Source: Paractinoplanes lichenicola
GTDB taxonomy: Bacteria > Actinomycetota > Actinomycetes > Mycobacteriales > Micromonosporaceae
DNA: 64,000 nt
Reading direction: 5' to 3'
Assembly (NCBI RefSeq): GCF_016785085.1
Contig: NZ_JAENHO010000002.1
Location: forward strand, 1 to 64,000
In this document: positions 48,085-56,170 of the stretch, piece after piece
How positions within the stretch are numbered: the stretch's first letter is position 1
Layout of the letters: every line of letters starts with the position of its first letter
Notes under the pieces: model-generated
Database searches by the model: none
Told to the model about the DNA's origin: nothing
The model's input: only the letters and a program-made list of their open reading frames with translations
Position numbers and translations under genes: made by a program

Positions 48085-49098
48085 TTGTTTGCCAGAAAGG
48101 GCATCCGCGGCAACGAGCAGCCGGCCGGCTGGCTGTTCGTCGCGCCCGCCCTCATCATCCTCGGCCTGTTCATGCTGCTGCCGATCCTGATGGCGCTGTG
48201 GGTCAGCCTGACCAGATGGAACGGCCAGGGCAGCCCGTTCACCGGCGACGTGCCCTTCGCCGGGCTCGGCAACTACACCCGGCTGTTCACCGACGAGGGG
48301 CTGGCCCGGCAGGATTTCATGACCAGCATCCGGAACAACGCTTACTACGTGTTCCTGGTGGTGCCGATCCAGACCGTCCTCGCGCTCGGGCTCGCGTTGA
48401 TCGTCAACAACCGCCTGCTCAAGGGCAAAGGCTTCTTCCGTACGGCGTTCTACTTCCCGTCCGTCACCAGCTCGGTGGCGATCAGCGTGGTGTTCCTGTT
48501 CATGTTCGCCAACGGCGGGGCGATCAACGCGATCCTGAGCGTCTTCGGCATCCAAGGGCCGCAGTGGTTCTCGGATCCGCGTGGACTGCTCCATCTGCTT
48601 TTCGAGCGTTTGGGCGTCTCGCCTTTCCTCACCGATTCCGGGCTTTTCGGTCTGTCCTGGTGGGACTGGCTGTCGGGGCCCAGCGTGGCCATGTGCGCGA
48701 TCATCTCGCTGGTCGTGTGGACGACGTCCGGCACGTTCATGGTGATGTTCCTGGCCGCCCTGCAGAACGTGCCGGTGCAGCTCGAAGAGGCGGGCCGGAT
48801 CGACGGCGCGAACCGCTGGCAACTGCTGCGCCATGTGATCCTGCCGCAGCTGCGCCCGACCACCTTCCTGGTGATCACACTGGGTTTGATCGGCACGTGG
48901 CAGGTGTTCGACCAGATCTACGTGATGAGCCAGGGCAACCCGGCCAAGACCACGCTGACCCCGGCGTTCCTGTCCTACCGCACGGCGTTCCGCGACTTCG
49001 ACTACGGCTCGGGCGCGGCCATCTCGTTCGTGCTGTTCCTGATCATCGTGCTGCTCACGCTGCTGCAGCGGCGGCTCACCCGGGAGCGTGACTCGTGA
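48085..49098 (+). CDS. Sugar ABC transporter permease (MalF type)
   Basis: A 337-residue permease with about six to seven membrane segments and the EAA-type cytoplasmic loop EEAGRIDGANRWQLLRHVILPQL, which contacts the ATPase. The TTG start at 48085 follows the binding-protein stop by 2 bases; no strong ribosome site is seen, so coupling is likely. An insert of about 40 residues (GPQWFSDPRGLLHLLFERLG) between segments is longer than in most relatives. Confidence 0.92.
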   Translation: MFARKGIRGNEQPAGWLFVAPALIILGLFMLLPILMALWVSLTRWNGQGSPFTGDVPFAGLGNYTRLFTDEGLARQDFMTSIRNNAYYVFLVVPIQTVLALGLALIVNNRLLKGKGFFRTAFYFPSVTSSVAISVVFLFMFANGGAINAILSVFGIQGPQWFSDPRGLLHLLFERLGVSPFLTDSGLFGLSWWDWLSGPSVAMCAIISLVVWTTSGTFMVMFLAALQNVPVQLEEAGRIDGANRWQLLRHVILPQLRPTTFLVITLGLIGTWQVFDQIYVMSQGNPAKTTLTPAFLSYRTAFRDFDYGSGAAISFVLFLIIVLLTLLQRRLTRERDS

Positions 49099-49928
49099 TC
49101 CGTACGCTGGCCTCACGGTTCCTGGGCTACGCGATCCTGATCTTCTTCGCGCTGGTCTTCCTCTACCCGTTCGTCATCCAGATCGCGAACTCGTTCAAAA
49201 CCGAGTCGAACGCGGCCGACAACCCGCTCTCGCCGATCCCCTCACCCGTCGTCACCGATTCCCTCGTACGGATTTTCGAGGGCACCGGCTTTCCCACCTG
49301 GCTCGGCAACTCGGTGCTGGTCACCGTCGTCGTGACGATCGGGCGCGTGCTGTTCGCCTCGATGGCCGGCTACGCCCTGTCGCGCCTGCGGTTCCGTGGT
49401 CGCAAAGCCCTCTTCGCCGGGCTGCTCGCGCTGATGGCCGTGCCGCCGGTCGTGCTGCTCATCCCGAAATTCCTCGTGCTCAACCAGCTCGGCATGTACA
49501 ACAGCTACTCCGGTTTGATCGTGCCGCTGCTGGCCGACGCCACCGGCATCTTCGTGATGAAACAGTTCTTCGACTCGGTGCCGGTCAGCGTGGAAGAGGC
49601 GGCCCGCATCGACGGGGCGGGGGCGTTCCGCATGTTCTGGTCGGTGGTGCTGCCGATGGCTAAGCCGGCGCTGATCACGCTGACCATCCTGTCGTTCACG
49701 GGGTCGTGGAACGAGTTTCCGCACACGCTGGTCTCGGTGCAGGACCCGGGGCTGTTCACGCTGCCGCGCGGGCTGGCCGACCTGGTGAGCGGGTCGCTGG
49801 GGGCGGGCACGCAATATCCGCTCAAACTGGGAGCGGCCCTGCTGGCCACCATCCCCGTGGCGATCATCTTCGTGATCTTCCAACGCTATTTCGTACGCGA
49901 CGCCGCCGCCGGCGCCGACAAGGGCTGA
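49095..49928 (+). CDS. Sugar ABC transporter permease (MalG type)
   Basis: A 277-residue permease with six membrane segments and the EAA loop [30 protein letters not shown] 49095 overlaps the MalF-type stop by 4 bases. No ATPase gene follows, so the importer probably uses a shared MsiK-type ATPase encoded elsewhere, as in Streptomyces. Its 3' end overlaps the decayed MMPL gene by 43 bases. Confidence 0.93.
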   Translation: MIRTLASRFLGYAILIFFALVFLYPFVIQIANSFKTESNAADNPLSPIPSPVVTDSLVRIFEGTGFPTWLGNSVLVTVVVTIGRVLFASMAGYALSRLRFRGRKALFAGLLALMAVPPVVLLIPKFLVLNQLGMYNSYSGLIVPLLADATGIFVMKQFFDSVPVSVEEAARIDGAGAFRMFWSVVLPMAKPALITLTILSFTGSWNEFPHTLVSVQDPGLFTLPRGLADLVSGSLGAGTQYPLKLGAALLATIPVAIIFVIFQRYFVRDAAAGADKG

Positions 49929-50916
49929 CCCGGTCGTCGCCGCAACGTCCACCAGTTGGCTCGGCCCAGGGCGGCGACCAGCGCCGGGGCCAGCACGCCA
50001 CGCACGATCGTGGCGTCGATGACAATGCCGAGCGCGAGCGCGGTGGCCAGCATCTTCACCTCGGTGGTGGGCACCTGCACCAGCGAGATGAAGGCCAGGA
50101 ACAGGATCAGCGCGGCCGAGGTGACCAGCCGGCCGGTGCGGGCCAGGCCGTGCACGGTCGCCGCATCGGTCGCATGGCCGTTGTCGTGCTCCTCGCGGAT
50201 TCGGGACAGCAGAAAGACCTCGTAGTCCATGGACAATCCGAACACCGAGCGGCCCGCCGTGGCCATCGACCGGTGCACGGCCTCGGCCGGATCCGCGCCG
50301 CGGCCGAGTTCCTCGCGCCACCGCGTGACGATCAGCAGGGCGTAGTCGATGGCCACGCCCAGGCCGATCAACGCCAGCAGGACTGCACGATGAACGAGAT
50401 GTCGGTCAGTCCGGTCAGCCCCCAGACGAACAGCAAGGTCGTCAGGATCGACCCGGCCGCGATCAGCAGCGGCAGCAGGGCCAGCGCCGAGCCGAACACC
50501 AGGAGCAGCACGATCAGCGCCCCGGCGGCGGTCTCGATCAGCACATCGGCGCCCTGGTCGCCACCACCTTCGGCCGCGAGCGCGTCTTTGCCGGTCACCG
50601 TCACCGAGTGCGCCGCCGCCACCCGCCCCAGCGCGGGGAGGGCCTGGACGTACGGTTCCGGGCCGGGAACGATCCGGGGGTAGACCACGACCACCGCGGC
50701 CCGTCCGTCCGCCGATCGCAGTGCCTTCTCATCGGCGTACGACAGAACGCTCGCGCCGGGCAGGGCCTGCTCGACCGCCGCGACCAACCGGCCGGCCCGT
50801 TCCGCCGAGGGCCGGCGATCGACCAGCAGAACCGGAAGAGCGTCCCCGCCCGACCCGAACCGTTCCTTGATCACCTGATTGGTCTCGAAACCGGGCTGGC
50901 CGGGCAGGGAGAAGCG
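49886..50916 (-). pseudogene. Decayed MMPL-family transporter
   Basis: Two minus-strand frames carry MMPL pieces: one with SLPGQPGFETNQVIKERFG ... DISFIVQ, the other with [22 protein letters not shown] ... [20 protein letters not shown]. The frame breaks near 50382, where one base is missing between FIVQ and the continuing LALIGLG. A second lesion near 50243 fuses GRSV of the first sterol-sensing region to [12 protein letters not shown] of the last, removing roughly 300 residues. The N-terminal membrane segment is also gone. The MarR gene at 50917 faces the other way and is probably its former regulator. Confidence 0.85.
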
Positions 50917-51393
50917 GTGAGCGTCGAACAAACGTGGCCGGGACCGGCGCCCGACGACATCGTGGCGTGGACCCTCGTGCAGGCCAGTCATCGCGTCGCC
51001 CGGCGCTTCCGGTCGGCGTTCGGCCGGCTCGGGCTCTCACCCACGCAGTTCGGCGTCCTGCTCGAGCTCGACCTGCACCCCGGCTCATCGAACGGCGAAG
51101 TCGCGCGGGCGGTGCTGGTGACCCCGCAGTCGATGAGTGACCTGCTGAACTCGCTGCAACGTCTCGGCTACGTCGAACGGGACGGGTCGGCCGGCCAGGG
51201 CCATCGGGTTCCGGCCCGGTTGACCGCGGCCGGCCGGCAGGTTCTGCGCGAGTGCGCGACAGCGGTCATGGGGGTGGAGGAATCCCTCGGGCTGACCCGG
51301 GAACAGGCCGGACAGCTCAATTCGCTGCTGCACGCCGTCTCGGCACGGCCGGACGACCCGGCCGACCCCGCTGATCAGGACCCGAACCGATAA
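50917..51393 (+). CDS. MarR-family regulator
   Basis: A 158-residue MarR protein with the winged helix centred on SPTQFGVLLELDLHPGSSNGEVARAVLVTPQSM and LGYVERDGSAGQGHRVPARLTAAG. GTG 50917 has AGGGAG about 6 bases upstream. It diverges from the decayed MMPL gene, a common MarR-transporter pairing. The regulator frame itself looks intact. Confidence 0.88.
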   Translation: MSVEQTWPGPAPDDIVAWTLVQASHRVARRFRSAFGRLGLSPTQFGVLLELDLHPGSSNGEVARAVLVTPQSMSDLLNSLQRLGYVERDGSAGQGHRVPARLTAAGRQVLRECATAVMGVEESLGLTREQAGQLNSLLHAVSARPDDPADPADQDPNR

Positions 51394-51396
51394 GTT
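51391..51396 (+). promoter_or_regulatory. Predicted leaderless -10 (TAAGTT) of the 145-residue protein gene
   Basis: TAAGTT spans the MarR stop codon and ends 8 bases before GTG 51405. Confidence 0.45.
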
Positions 51397-51404
51397 GTGC
51401 TCCT

Positions 51405-51842
51405 GTGAACCAGCTTTCCGTCCGCGGCCGCCGGGTCCGGGTGCTCGCCACCCTGCTCGCGGGGGTCCTGCTGCTCGCCGGCACCCTGTGGGGCACCGAC
51501 GACGACTTCCCGTTCGGCCCCTTCCGGATGTATTCGACGGCCCCCGACCCCAACGGTGACGCCCGCGACACCCGCGTCGAGGGCGTCGACGCCGAGGGCC
51601 GCACGGTCGCGATCACCGAGGGCAACAGCGGCATCCGCCGGGCCGAGATCGAGGGTCAGCAGCAGGCGTACGTGGATGATCCGTCCCGCTTGAGCCGGGT
51701 CGCCTCGGCGTACGCGGAGCACACGCCGGGCGCGGCGCCGCTGAGCGCGGTGCGCATCGTGGTGCGCTGGCACGGCATCGAGCACGCCCGCCCCACCGGC
51801 ACGTGGCGGGACGAGGTCGTGGCCGAATGGAAGCGCCCATGA
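51405..51842 (+). CDS. Membrane-anchored protein of unknown function
   Basis: A 145-residue protein with one N-terminal membrane segment (about 12-32: VLATLLAGVLLLAGTLWG) and an extracytoplasmic domain with FPFGPFRMYSTAP and a charged C-terminus. No family is firmly recognised. It is co-translated (ATGA) with the HTTM gene and lies near a DCC oxidoreductase gene. The GPFRMYS segment recurs in proteins next to HTTM genes in actinomycetes, from memory, which suggests a functional pair. Confidence 0.75.
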   Translation: MNQLSVRGRRVRVLATLLAGVLLLAGTLWGTDDDFPFGPFRMYSTAPDPNGDARDTRVEGVDAEGRTVAITEGNSGIRRAEIEGQQQAYVDDPSRLSRVASAYAEHTPGAAPLSAVRIVVRWHGIEHARPTGTWRDEVVAEWKRP

Positions 51843-52690
51843 GGTGGCTGTTCGCGCCGGTGCCGCTCGGTCGGATCGCGGCCTTCCGCACGCTGGTCTA
51901 CGTCTTCGTCGCCCTCGATTTGACCGTCTTCACGCCCTGGGTGCGGTCACACGCCAACACTCCCGGCGAGCTCTACGAGCCGCTGCTGATCGGCCGGATC
52001 CTCCCGTTGCCGACGCCGACGCACTTCCTCGTGTGGGCCGTCTTCTGGGCCTTGATCGTGCTCTCGCTGGCCGCCGCCACCGGGCGGGCACCGCGCGTTC
52101 TGGGCTGGGCGGTGTTCGCGCTCTACCTGGAGTGGATGGTCATCGCGATGAGCTACGGCAAGGTCGACCACGACCGGGTCGGTCTGCTCGTGGCGCTGGC
52201 CGTGCTGCCGACGATCGGCAGGGCCCGCTTCGGCGACAAGACGCTCTCGGAGGCCGCCGGGTGGGCCTTGCGGGTCACCCAGATCGCCGTGATCTGCACG
52301 TATTTCCTGGCCGCGTGGGCCAAGCTGCGGTTCGGCGGCATCGACTGGGTGACCAGCGCGGTGCTGGCCCAGGCGATCATCCGCCGGGGCACGTGGCTGG
52401 CCGACCACATCGCGGTGGTCCCCGGCCTGCTGATCGCGGCCCAGGTCGGCATCATCCTGTTCGAGCTGCTGAGCCCGCTGATCTTCGTGGTGCCGCAGCG
52501 GTTCCGCTGGATGGGCGTGGCGTTCTTCTACTCGTTCCACGTCATGACGTTCTCGATGATCACGATCTCGTTCGCCCCGCACCTCGTGGCGATGGCGAGC
52601 TTCCTGCCGCTGGAGAAGGTGCGCCCGATCGAGTGGGTGCGCCGCCGCCTCGGCCGCCCGAGCGGGAGGGCTCAGGCGTCCTTGGGGTAG
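51839..52690 (+). CDS. HTTM-domain membrane protein (vitamin K gamma-carboxylase-related)
   Basis: A 283-residue membrane protein with about six segments. Features of the HTTM family are the N-terminal LGRIAAFRTLVYVFVALDL, RRGTWLADHIAVVPGLL, and FYSFHVMTFSMITISFAPHL. Eukaryotic relatives carboxylate glutamate using vitamin K; bacterial ones often lack that activity. It overlaps the upstream gene by 4 bases and the convergent DCC oxidoreductase gene by 19 bases. The redox partner next door suggests a quinone- or thiol-linked membrane function. Confidence 0.82.
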   Translation: MRWLFAPVPLGRIAAFRTLVYVFVALDLTVFTPWVRSHANTPGELYEPLLIGRILPLPTPTHFLVWAVFWALIVLSLAAATGRAPRVLGWAVFALYLEWMVIAMSYGKVDHDRVGLLVALAVLPTIGRARFGDKTLSEAAGWALRVTQIAVICTYFLAAWAKLRFGGIDWVTSAVLAQAIIRRGTWLADHIAVVPGLLIAAQVGIILFELLSPLIFVVPQRFRWMGVAFFYSFHVMTFSMITISFAPHLVAMASFLPLEKVRPIEWVRRRLGRPSGRAQASLG

Positions 52691-53073
52691 AGGAGGTCGC
52701 GCTGGGCCTGGGGGAGCGAGCAGGCCGCCGTGCCGCCCGGCAGCAGGTGGCGGTGACCCGAGATCCAGCGATACGCCGGCCACGCCGCCAGCCGGATCGG
52801 ACCCAGCTGCATCGCGCCGCCCGCCAGCTGCCAGCCGCGGCCCGCGTCGTTCAGCATCAGGGCGATCGCGTCGGGGCCCGCGGCCGTCGTGCCGTCGGGG
52901 CCGACCCACTGCACGGCCTCCTCGCACTGCTCGACCGTGAGGCCGAGCGCGTCGAGGTCGGCGAACTGCCACGGGATCACCCGGGCGTGGGTCGGGATGC
53001 GCGTCTCGATGAACTCGGCGCACGTCGTACAGAAGGAGCAGTCGCCGTCGTAGACGAAGGTCGGCGTGGTCAC
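52672..53073 (-). CDS. DCC-family thiol-disulfide oxidoreductase (DUF393)
   Basis: A 133-residue thioredoxin-fold protein of the YuxK/DUF393 family. The hallmark FVYDGDCSFCTTCAEF, with C-x-x-C, lies at the N-terminus. GTG 53073 is the start. It converges on the HTTM gene with a 19-base overlap; HTTM and DCC proteins are also fused in some bacteria. The next gene (GNAT) ends 4 bases upstream of this start. Confidence 0.88.
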   Translation of the reverse strand: MTTPTFVYDGDCSFCTTCAEFIETRIPTHARVIPWQFADLDALGLTVEQCEEAVQWVGPDGTTAAGPDAIALMLNDAGRGWQLAGGAMQLGPIRLAAWPAYRWISGHRHLLPGGTAACSLPQAQRDLLYPKDA

Positions 53074-53077
53074 CCGG

Positions 53078-53641
53078 CTATTCTCCGCTCACGGCCACGT
53101 GCAGCCGCAGCTGGGGGACGAGCATGTCGTCCACGTCGAGCGCCCGGCCCGCGCCGTCGGGCTCCCAGCCGGCCGAGGTCAGGAACTTCTGCATCGCCTT
53201 GTCCTGCTCGTACGCCCAGGCCACCGCGTACGTGAAGTGGTCGTCGCGCCAGTGGGCGACCGCGGCCGAGAGCAAGCGGCTGCCGTGCCCGCGCCGGCCC
53301 CAGCGCGGCTCGACCAGCAGGTCGGTGATCGCGGCGACCGTCTCGGGCAGCTCCGGCTCCTCGGGGGCCAGGGCCTGCTCGTCGGCCGGGCCGAACGCCG
53401 CGAAGCCGACCGTGCTCGACGCCGCCTCACCCTGCTCGACCGCGACCAGCACGCGATGCCGCTCGGTCGGCGGGCGCTCGATCGCCTCGGTCCAACCCCG
53501 GCCCAGGTACGCCTCGTCGAGGTTCGCGAGCACGTGGGCGGGGAACATGCGCCGATACGCCGAGCGCCACGTGGACAGCTGGATGCGGGCGATCTCCGCC
53601 GCGTCCTCGGGGCGGGCGGGACGGACGAAGCCGATTGCCAT
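53078..53641 (-). CDS. GNAT-family acetyltransferase
   Basis: A 187-residue GNAT with N-terminal VRPARPEDAAEIARIQ and the acetyl-CoA-binding motif A VEPRWGRRGHGSRLLSAAVAHW. The substrate is unknown. A TAGGCT box (complement of 53648-53653) lies 6 bases before ATG 53641. Confidence 0.85.
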   Translation of the reverse strand: MAIGFVRPARPEDAAEIARIQLSTWRSAYRRMFPAHVLANLDEAYLGRGWTEAIERPPTERHRVLVAVEQGEAASSTVGFAAFGPADEQALAPEEPELPETVAAITDLLVEPRWGRRGHGSRLLSAAVAHWRDDHFTYAVAWAYEQDKAMQKFLTSAGWEPDGAGRALDVDDMLVPQLRLHVAVSGE

Positions 53642-53647
53642 GTGGGG

Positions 53648-53653
53648 AGCCTA
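53648..53653 (-). promoter_or_regulatory. Predicted leaderless -10 (TAGGCT) of the GNAT gene at 53078
   Basis: TAGGCT ends 6 bases before the minus-strand ATG at 53641. It overlaps the stop codon of the second GNAT gene. Confidence 0.5.
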
Positions 53654-54151
53654 CAGAGGCGTCGCGTACCGCAGCTCGGGCAGTTCGACCATCGAACCGC
53701 GCGGCGTCCACATCTTGCGGGCGCCGTCCGGGGTCAGGCCCATCCGCTCGTAGAAGCCGCGGGCCGCGTGGTTCTCCTCGAGCACCCACAGCCGCATGCT
53801 CGGGAAACCAGCCGCGCTCAGTCCGGCCCGGGCCGCCTCGAGCAGCCGGCGGCCGATGCCGTGGCCGGCGTGGGTGGCGAGCACGTAGATGCCGTACAGC
53901 TCGCCCTCGGCGGGATCCGAGCGGTCGGGTCCAAAAGTGACGAAGGCGACGATGCGGCCGTCCTCGATAGCGATCAGGTGCTCGGCGTCCGGGTACGGGT
54001 TGCTTCGGCGGCGGGCCGCGAACGCCGCCGGGTCCAGCGCGTCGAGGTGCTCAGCCGGGACAATTCCCTCGTACGCGGTCTGCCAGGTCTTGACGTGCAT
54101 GGCCGCGACCTCGTCGTAGTCGGCCTCGGTGATCCGCCGGAGCTCGGTCAT
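53651..54151 (-). CDS. GNAT-family acetyltransferase (second)
   Basis: A 166-residue GNAT: RRITEADYDEVAAMHVKTWQ at the start, motif A VLATHAGHGIGRRLLEAA, and ENHAARGFYERMGLTPDG in motif B. The substrate is unknown; similar proteins acetylate peptides or small amines. ATG 54151 is divergent from the YcaQ-like gene, with only 40 bases between starts. It lies 9 bases upstream of the first GNAT. Confidence 0.85.
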   Translation of the reverse strand: MTELRRITEADYDEVAAMHVKTWQTAYEGIVPAEHLDALDPAAFAARRRSNPYPDAEHLIAIEDGRIVAFVTFGPDRSDPAEGELYGIYVLATHAGHGIGRRLLEAARAGLSAAGFPSMRLWVLEENHAARGFYERMGLTPDGARKMWTPRGSMVELPELRYATPL

Positions 54152-54177
54152 CCCGCGATTTTGTCGTACCCCTGGTC

Positions 54178-54183
54178 TAGCGT
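54178..54183 (+). promoter_or_regulatory. Predicted leaderless -10 (TAGCGT) of the YcaQ-like gene
   Basis: TAGCGT ends 8 bases before ATG 54192. The divergent GNAT promoter must share this 40-base gap. Confidence 0.5.
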
Positions 54184-54191
54184 GCTCATCG

Positions 54192-55430
54192 ATGGCTCTC
54201 CCAGACTCTCTCTCCGTCGCGCAGGCCCGCCGGGTGACGCTGGCCGCGCAGGGTTTCGCCGACGCCAAGCCGGGCGGCGCGACCGACCTGCGTCACCTTC
54301 GCCGGGTGCTGCGCCGGGTCCACCTGATCCAGATGGATTCGGTCAATGTGCTGCAGCGGGCCCACTTCATGCCGCTCTACAGCAGGCTCGGGCCCTATCC
54401 GGTCGAGCTGCTCGAGCGGGCGGCCTATCGCAAGCCGCGCGACCTGTTCGAGTTCTGGGGTCACGAGGCGTCGCTGATCACCACCGACCTGCAGCCGCTG
54501 TTCCGCTGGCGGATGGCCCGCGCGGCCGAGATGGCCTGGGGCGGCATGCGCCGGGTCGCGCAGGAGCAGCCCGAGCTGGTCGCCCGCGTGCTCGGCGTGG
54601 TGCGCGACCGCGGCCCGATCACGGCGGCGGAGATCGAGCACGACGAGCCCCGCCGCAAGGACAACTGGGGCTGGAACTGGTCGGCCGTCAAGCAGGCCCT
54701 CGAGTGGCTCTTCTACACCGGGCAGATCACCGCGGCCGAGCGCACGACGTCGTTCGCCCGGCGTTACGACCTGCCCGAGCGGGTGCTGCCCCAGGCCGTG
54801 CTCAACGCGCCGACCCCCGCCCCGGCCGACGCCTTCCGGGCCCTGGTCGAGCTCTCGGCCCGCGCGCTCGGGGTGGCCGCCGAGCCCGAGCTGCGCGATT
54901 ACTTCCGCCTCCCGGTCGACGGCTTCAAGCAGGCCGTGGCCGAGCTGGTCGACGATCAGGTGCTGCGCCCGGTGACCGTCCCCGGGTGGAAGCAGCCGAC
55001 CTATCTGCATCACGAGGCGAAGCTGCCCCGCTGGGTGCGCGCGGCCACGCTGGTCAGCCCCTTCGACCCGCTGATCTGGGAGCGGGGGCGCACCGAGCGG
55101 CTGTTCGGCATGAATTACCGCATCGAGATCTACGTGCCGGCCGCGCAGCGCCTCTACGGGTATTACGTGCTGCCGTTCCTGCTCGGCGATCAGCTGGCGG
55201 CCCGGGTCGATCTCAAGGCCGACCGCAAGACGGGCCGGCTGCTGATCCCGGCCGCCTGGCTCGAGCCCGGGGCCGAGCAGGAGGAGACTGCCACCGCCCT
55301 CGCCGCCGAGCTGCAGCGCCTGGCCGCCTGGTTGAGCCTCGACGAGATCGCCCCGCCCGAGCGCGGCGACCTGGCGGGCCCGCTGACCTCGGCCCTGAAG
55401 TTGATCACGGCAAGAGGGACGGCGGGTTGA
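54192..55430 (+). CDS. ycaQ: YcaQ-like winged-helix protein, putative interstrand-crosslink DNA glycosylase
   Basis: A 412-residue protein of the HTH_42 family, three tandem winged helices. The motif LIQMDSVNVLQRAH near residue 50 is the Q-x-D signature of YcaQ/AlkX glycosylases, which unhook interstrand crosslinks. ELW-like GHEASL and the segment PFDPLIWERGRTERLFGMNYRIE are also typical. ATG 54192 is supported by the -10 spacing. The stop falls inside a 26-bp repeat array. Confidence 0.88.
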   Translation: MALPDSLSVAQARRVTLAAQGFADAKPGGATDLRHLRRVLRRVHLIQMDSVNVLQRAHFMPLYSRLGPYPVELLERAAYRKPRDLFEFWGHEASLITTDLQPLFRWRMARAAEMAWGGMRRVAQEQPELVARVLGVVRDRGPITAAEIEHDEPRRKDNWGWNWSAVKQALEWLFYTGQITAAERTTSFARRYDLPERVLPQAVLNAPTPAPADAFRALVELSARALGVAAEPELRDYFRLPVDGFKQAVAELVDDQVLRPVTVPGWKQPTYLHHEAKLPRWVRAATLVSPFDPLIWERGRTERLFGMNYRIEIYVPAAQRLYGYYVLPFLLGDQLAARVDLKADRKTGRLLIPAAWLEPGAEQEETATALAAELQRLAAWLSLDEIAPPERGDLAGPLTSALKLITARGTAG

Positions 55431-55507
55431 TCACGGTAGAGAGGCGGCGAGTTGTTCACGGGTAGAGGGGCGGCGAGTTGATCACGCAAAGGCCGCGAGT
55501 CGATCAT
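55401..55507. repeat. 26-bp repeat array across the ycaQ stop codon
   Basis: TTGATCAC or a close variant recurs at 55401, 55427, 55452, 55478 and 55500 (spacings 26, 25, 26, 22), each followed by a run like GGTAGAGGGGCGGCGAG. The second copy contains the ycaQ stop (TGA 55428-55430). The first copy is coding (LITARG), the rest are downstream. Confidence 0.85.
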
Positions 55508-55577
55508 GGGTGGAGGGGCGGGGCGGAGCGGGCGATGAGCGGCGATCTTGGGGGAGTGAGCAGCGGCCGGCCGGGTG

Positions 55578-55583
55578 TACCGT
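55578..55583 (+). promoter_or_regulatory. Predicted leaderless -10 (TACCGT) of the DUF2752 gene
   Basis: TACCGT ends 7 bases before ATG 55591. Confidence 0.5.
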
Positions 55584-55590
55584 GGCGGGC

Positions 55591-56145
55591 ATGACCACCG
55601 CCACCGAGCGCCCGTGGCTGGATGACCAGCCGGTGCAGGGTCCGCCGGTGCCGCCGGAGTGGCTGGCCTATTACGCGCAGCAGCAGGCCGCGAGGGAGCC
55701 CGACCGGGTTACCCGTTTCGTGCAGAAAATCTGGACCAGGTCGCCGATCTGGGCCGCCCCCGTGGCACTGCTGGTCTGCATGGGCGGCGCGGTCGGCTAC
55801 ACCCTGGCCACCCACCCGGCCGAGGCCGGCGCCGGTGACGCCCCCACCTGCCTGCTCAAATACACCACCGGCTTCGTCTGCCCGGGCTGCGGCGGCACCC
55901 GCGCCGCGTGGTATCTGCTGCATGGCGACCTCCCCGCCGCCGCCCGCCACCACGCCCTCTTCACCTTCGCGGTCCCGTTCCTCCTTTATCTGTACGTGGC
56001 CTGGGCCGCGAAGCGCCTCTTCAAGTGGAACCTGCCGCAGCTCAATCTCAGCCCGGCCGTCCTGATCACGTTTGTCGCTGTGTGGGCGGTCTGGAGCGTG
56101 CTGCGCAACCTGCCCTGGGCCCCGTTCACCGCGCTCTACGTCTGA
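55591..56145 (+). CDS. DUF2752 membrane protein
   Basis: A 184-residue protein with three membrane segments and the DUF2752 hallmark GFVCPGCGGTRAAWYLLHGD. The cytoplasmic N-terminus is Pro-rich (VQGPPVPPEW). The Cys-Pro-Gly-Cys-Gly-Gly motif may bind metal or form a disulfide. Function is unknown. It precedes dapA by 25 bases but dapA has its own -10 box. Confidence 0.88.
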   Translation: MTTATERPWLDDQPVQGPPVPPEWLAYYAQQQAAREPDRVTRFVQKIWTRSPIWAAPVALLVCMGGAVGYTLATHPAEAGAGDAPTCLLKYTTGFVCPGCGGTRAAWYLLHGDLPAAARHHALFTFAVPFLLYLYVAWAAKRLFKWNLPQLNLSPAVLITFVAVWAVWSVLRNLPWAPFTALYV

Positions 56146-56158
56146 CCGGGCCGTCCTA

Positions 56159-56164
56159 TAGGTT
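56159..56164 (+). promoter_or_regulatory. Predicted leaderless -10 (TAGGTT) of dapA
   Basis: TAGGTT ends 6 bases before ATG 56171, supporting that start over the in-frame GTG at 56165. Confidence 0.55.
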
Positions 56165-56170
56165 GTGGGT

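Noticed and set aside
50608..50916. A longer start for the MarR gene, extending upstream to about 50608.
   Set aside because: That stretch is the antisense of the decayed MMPL gene and has no MarR similarity. GTG 50917 with AGGGAG fits the family length.
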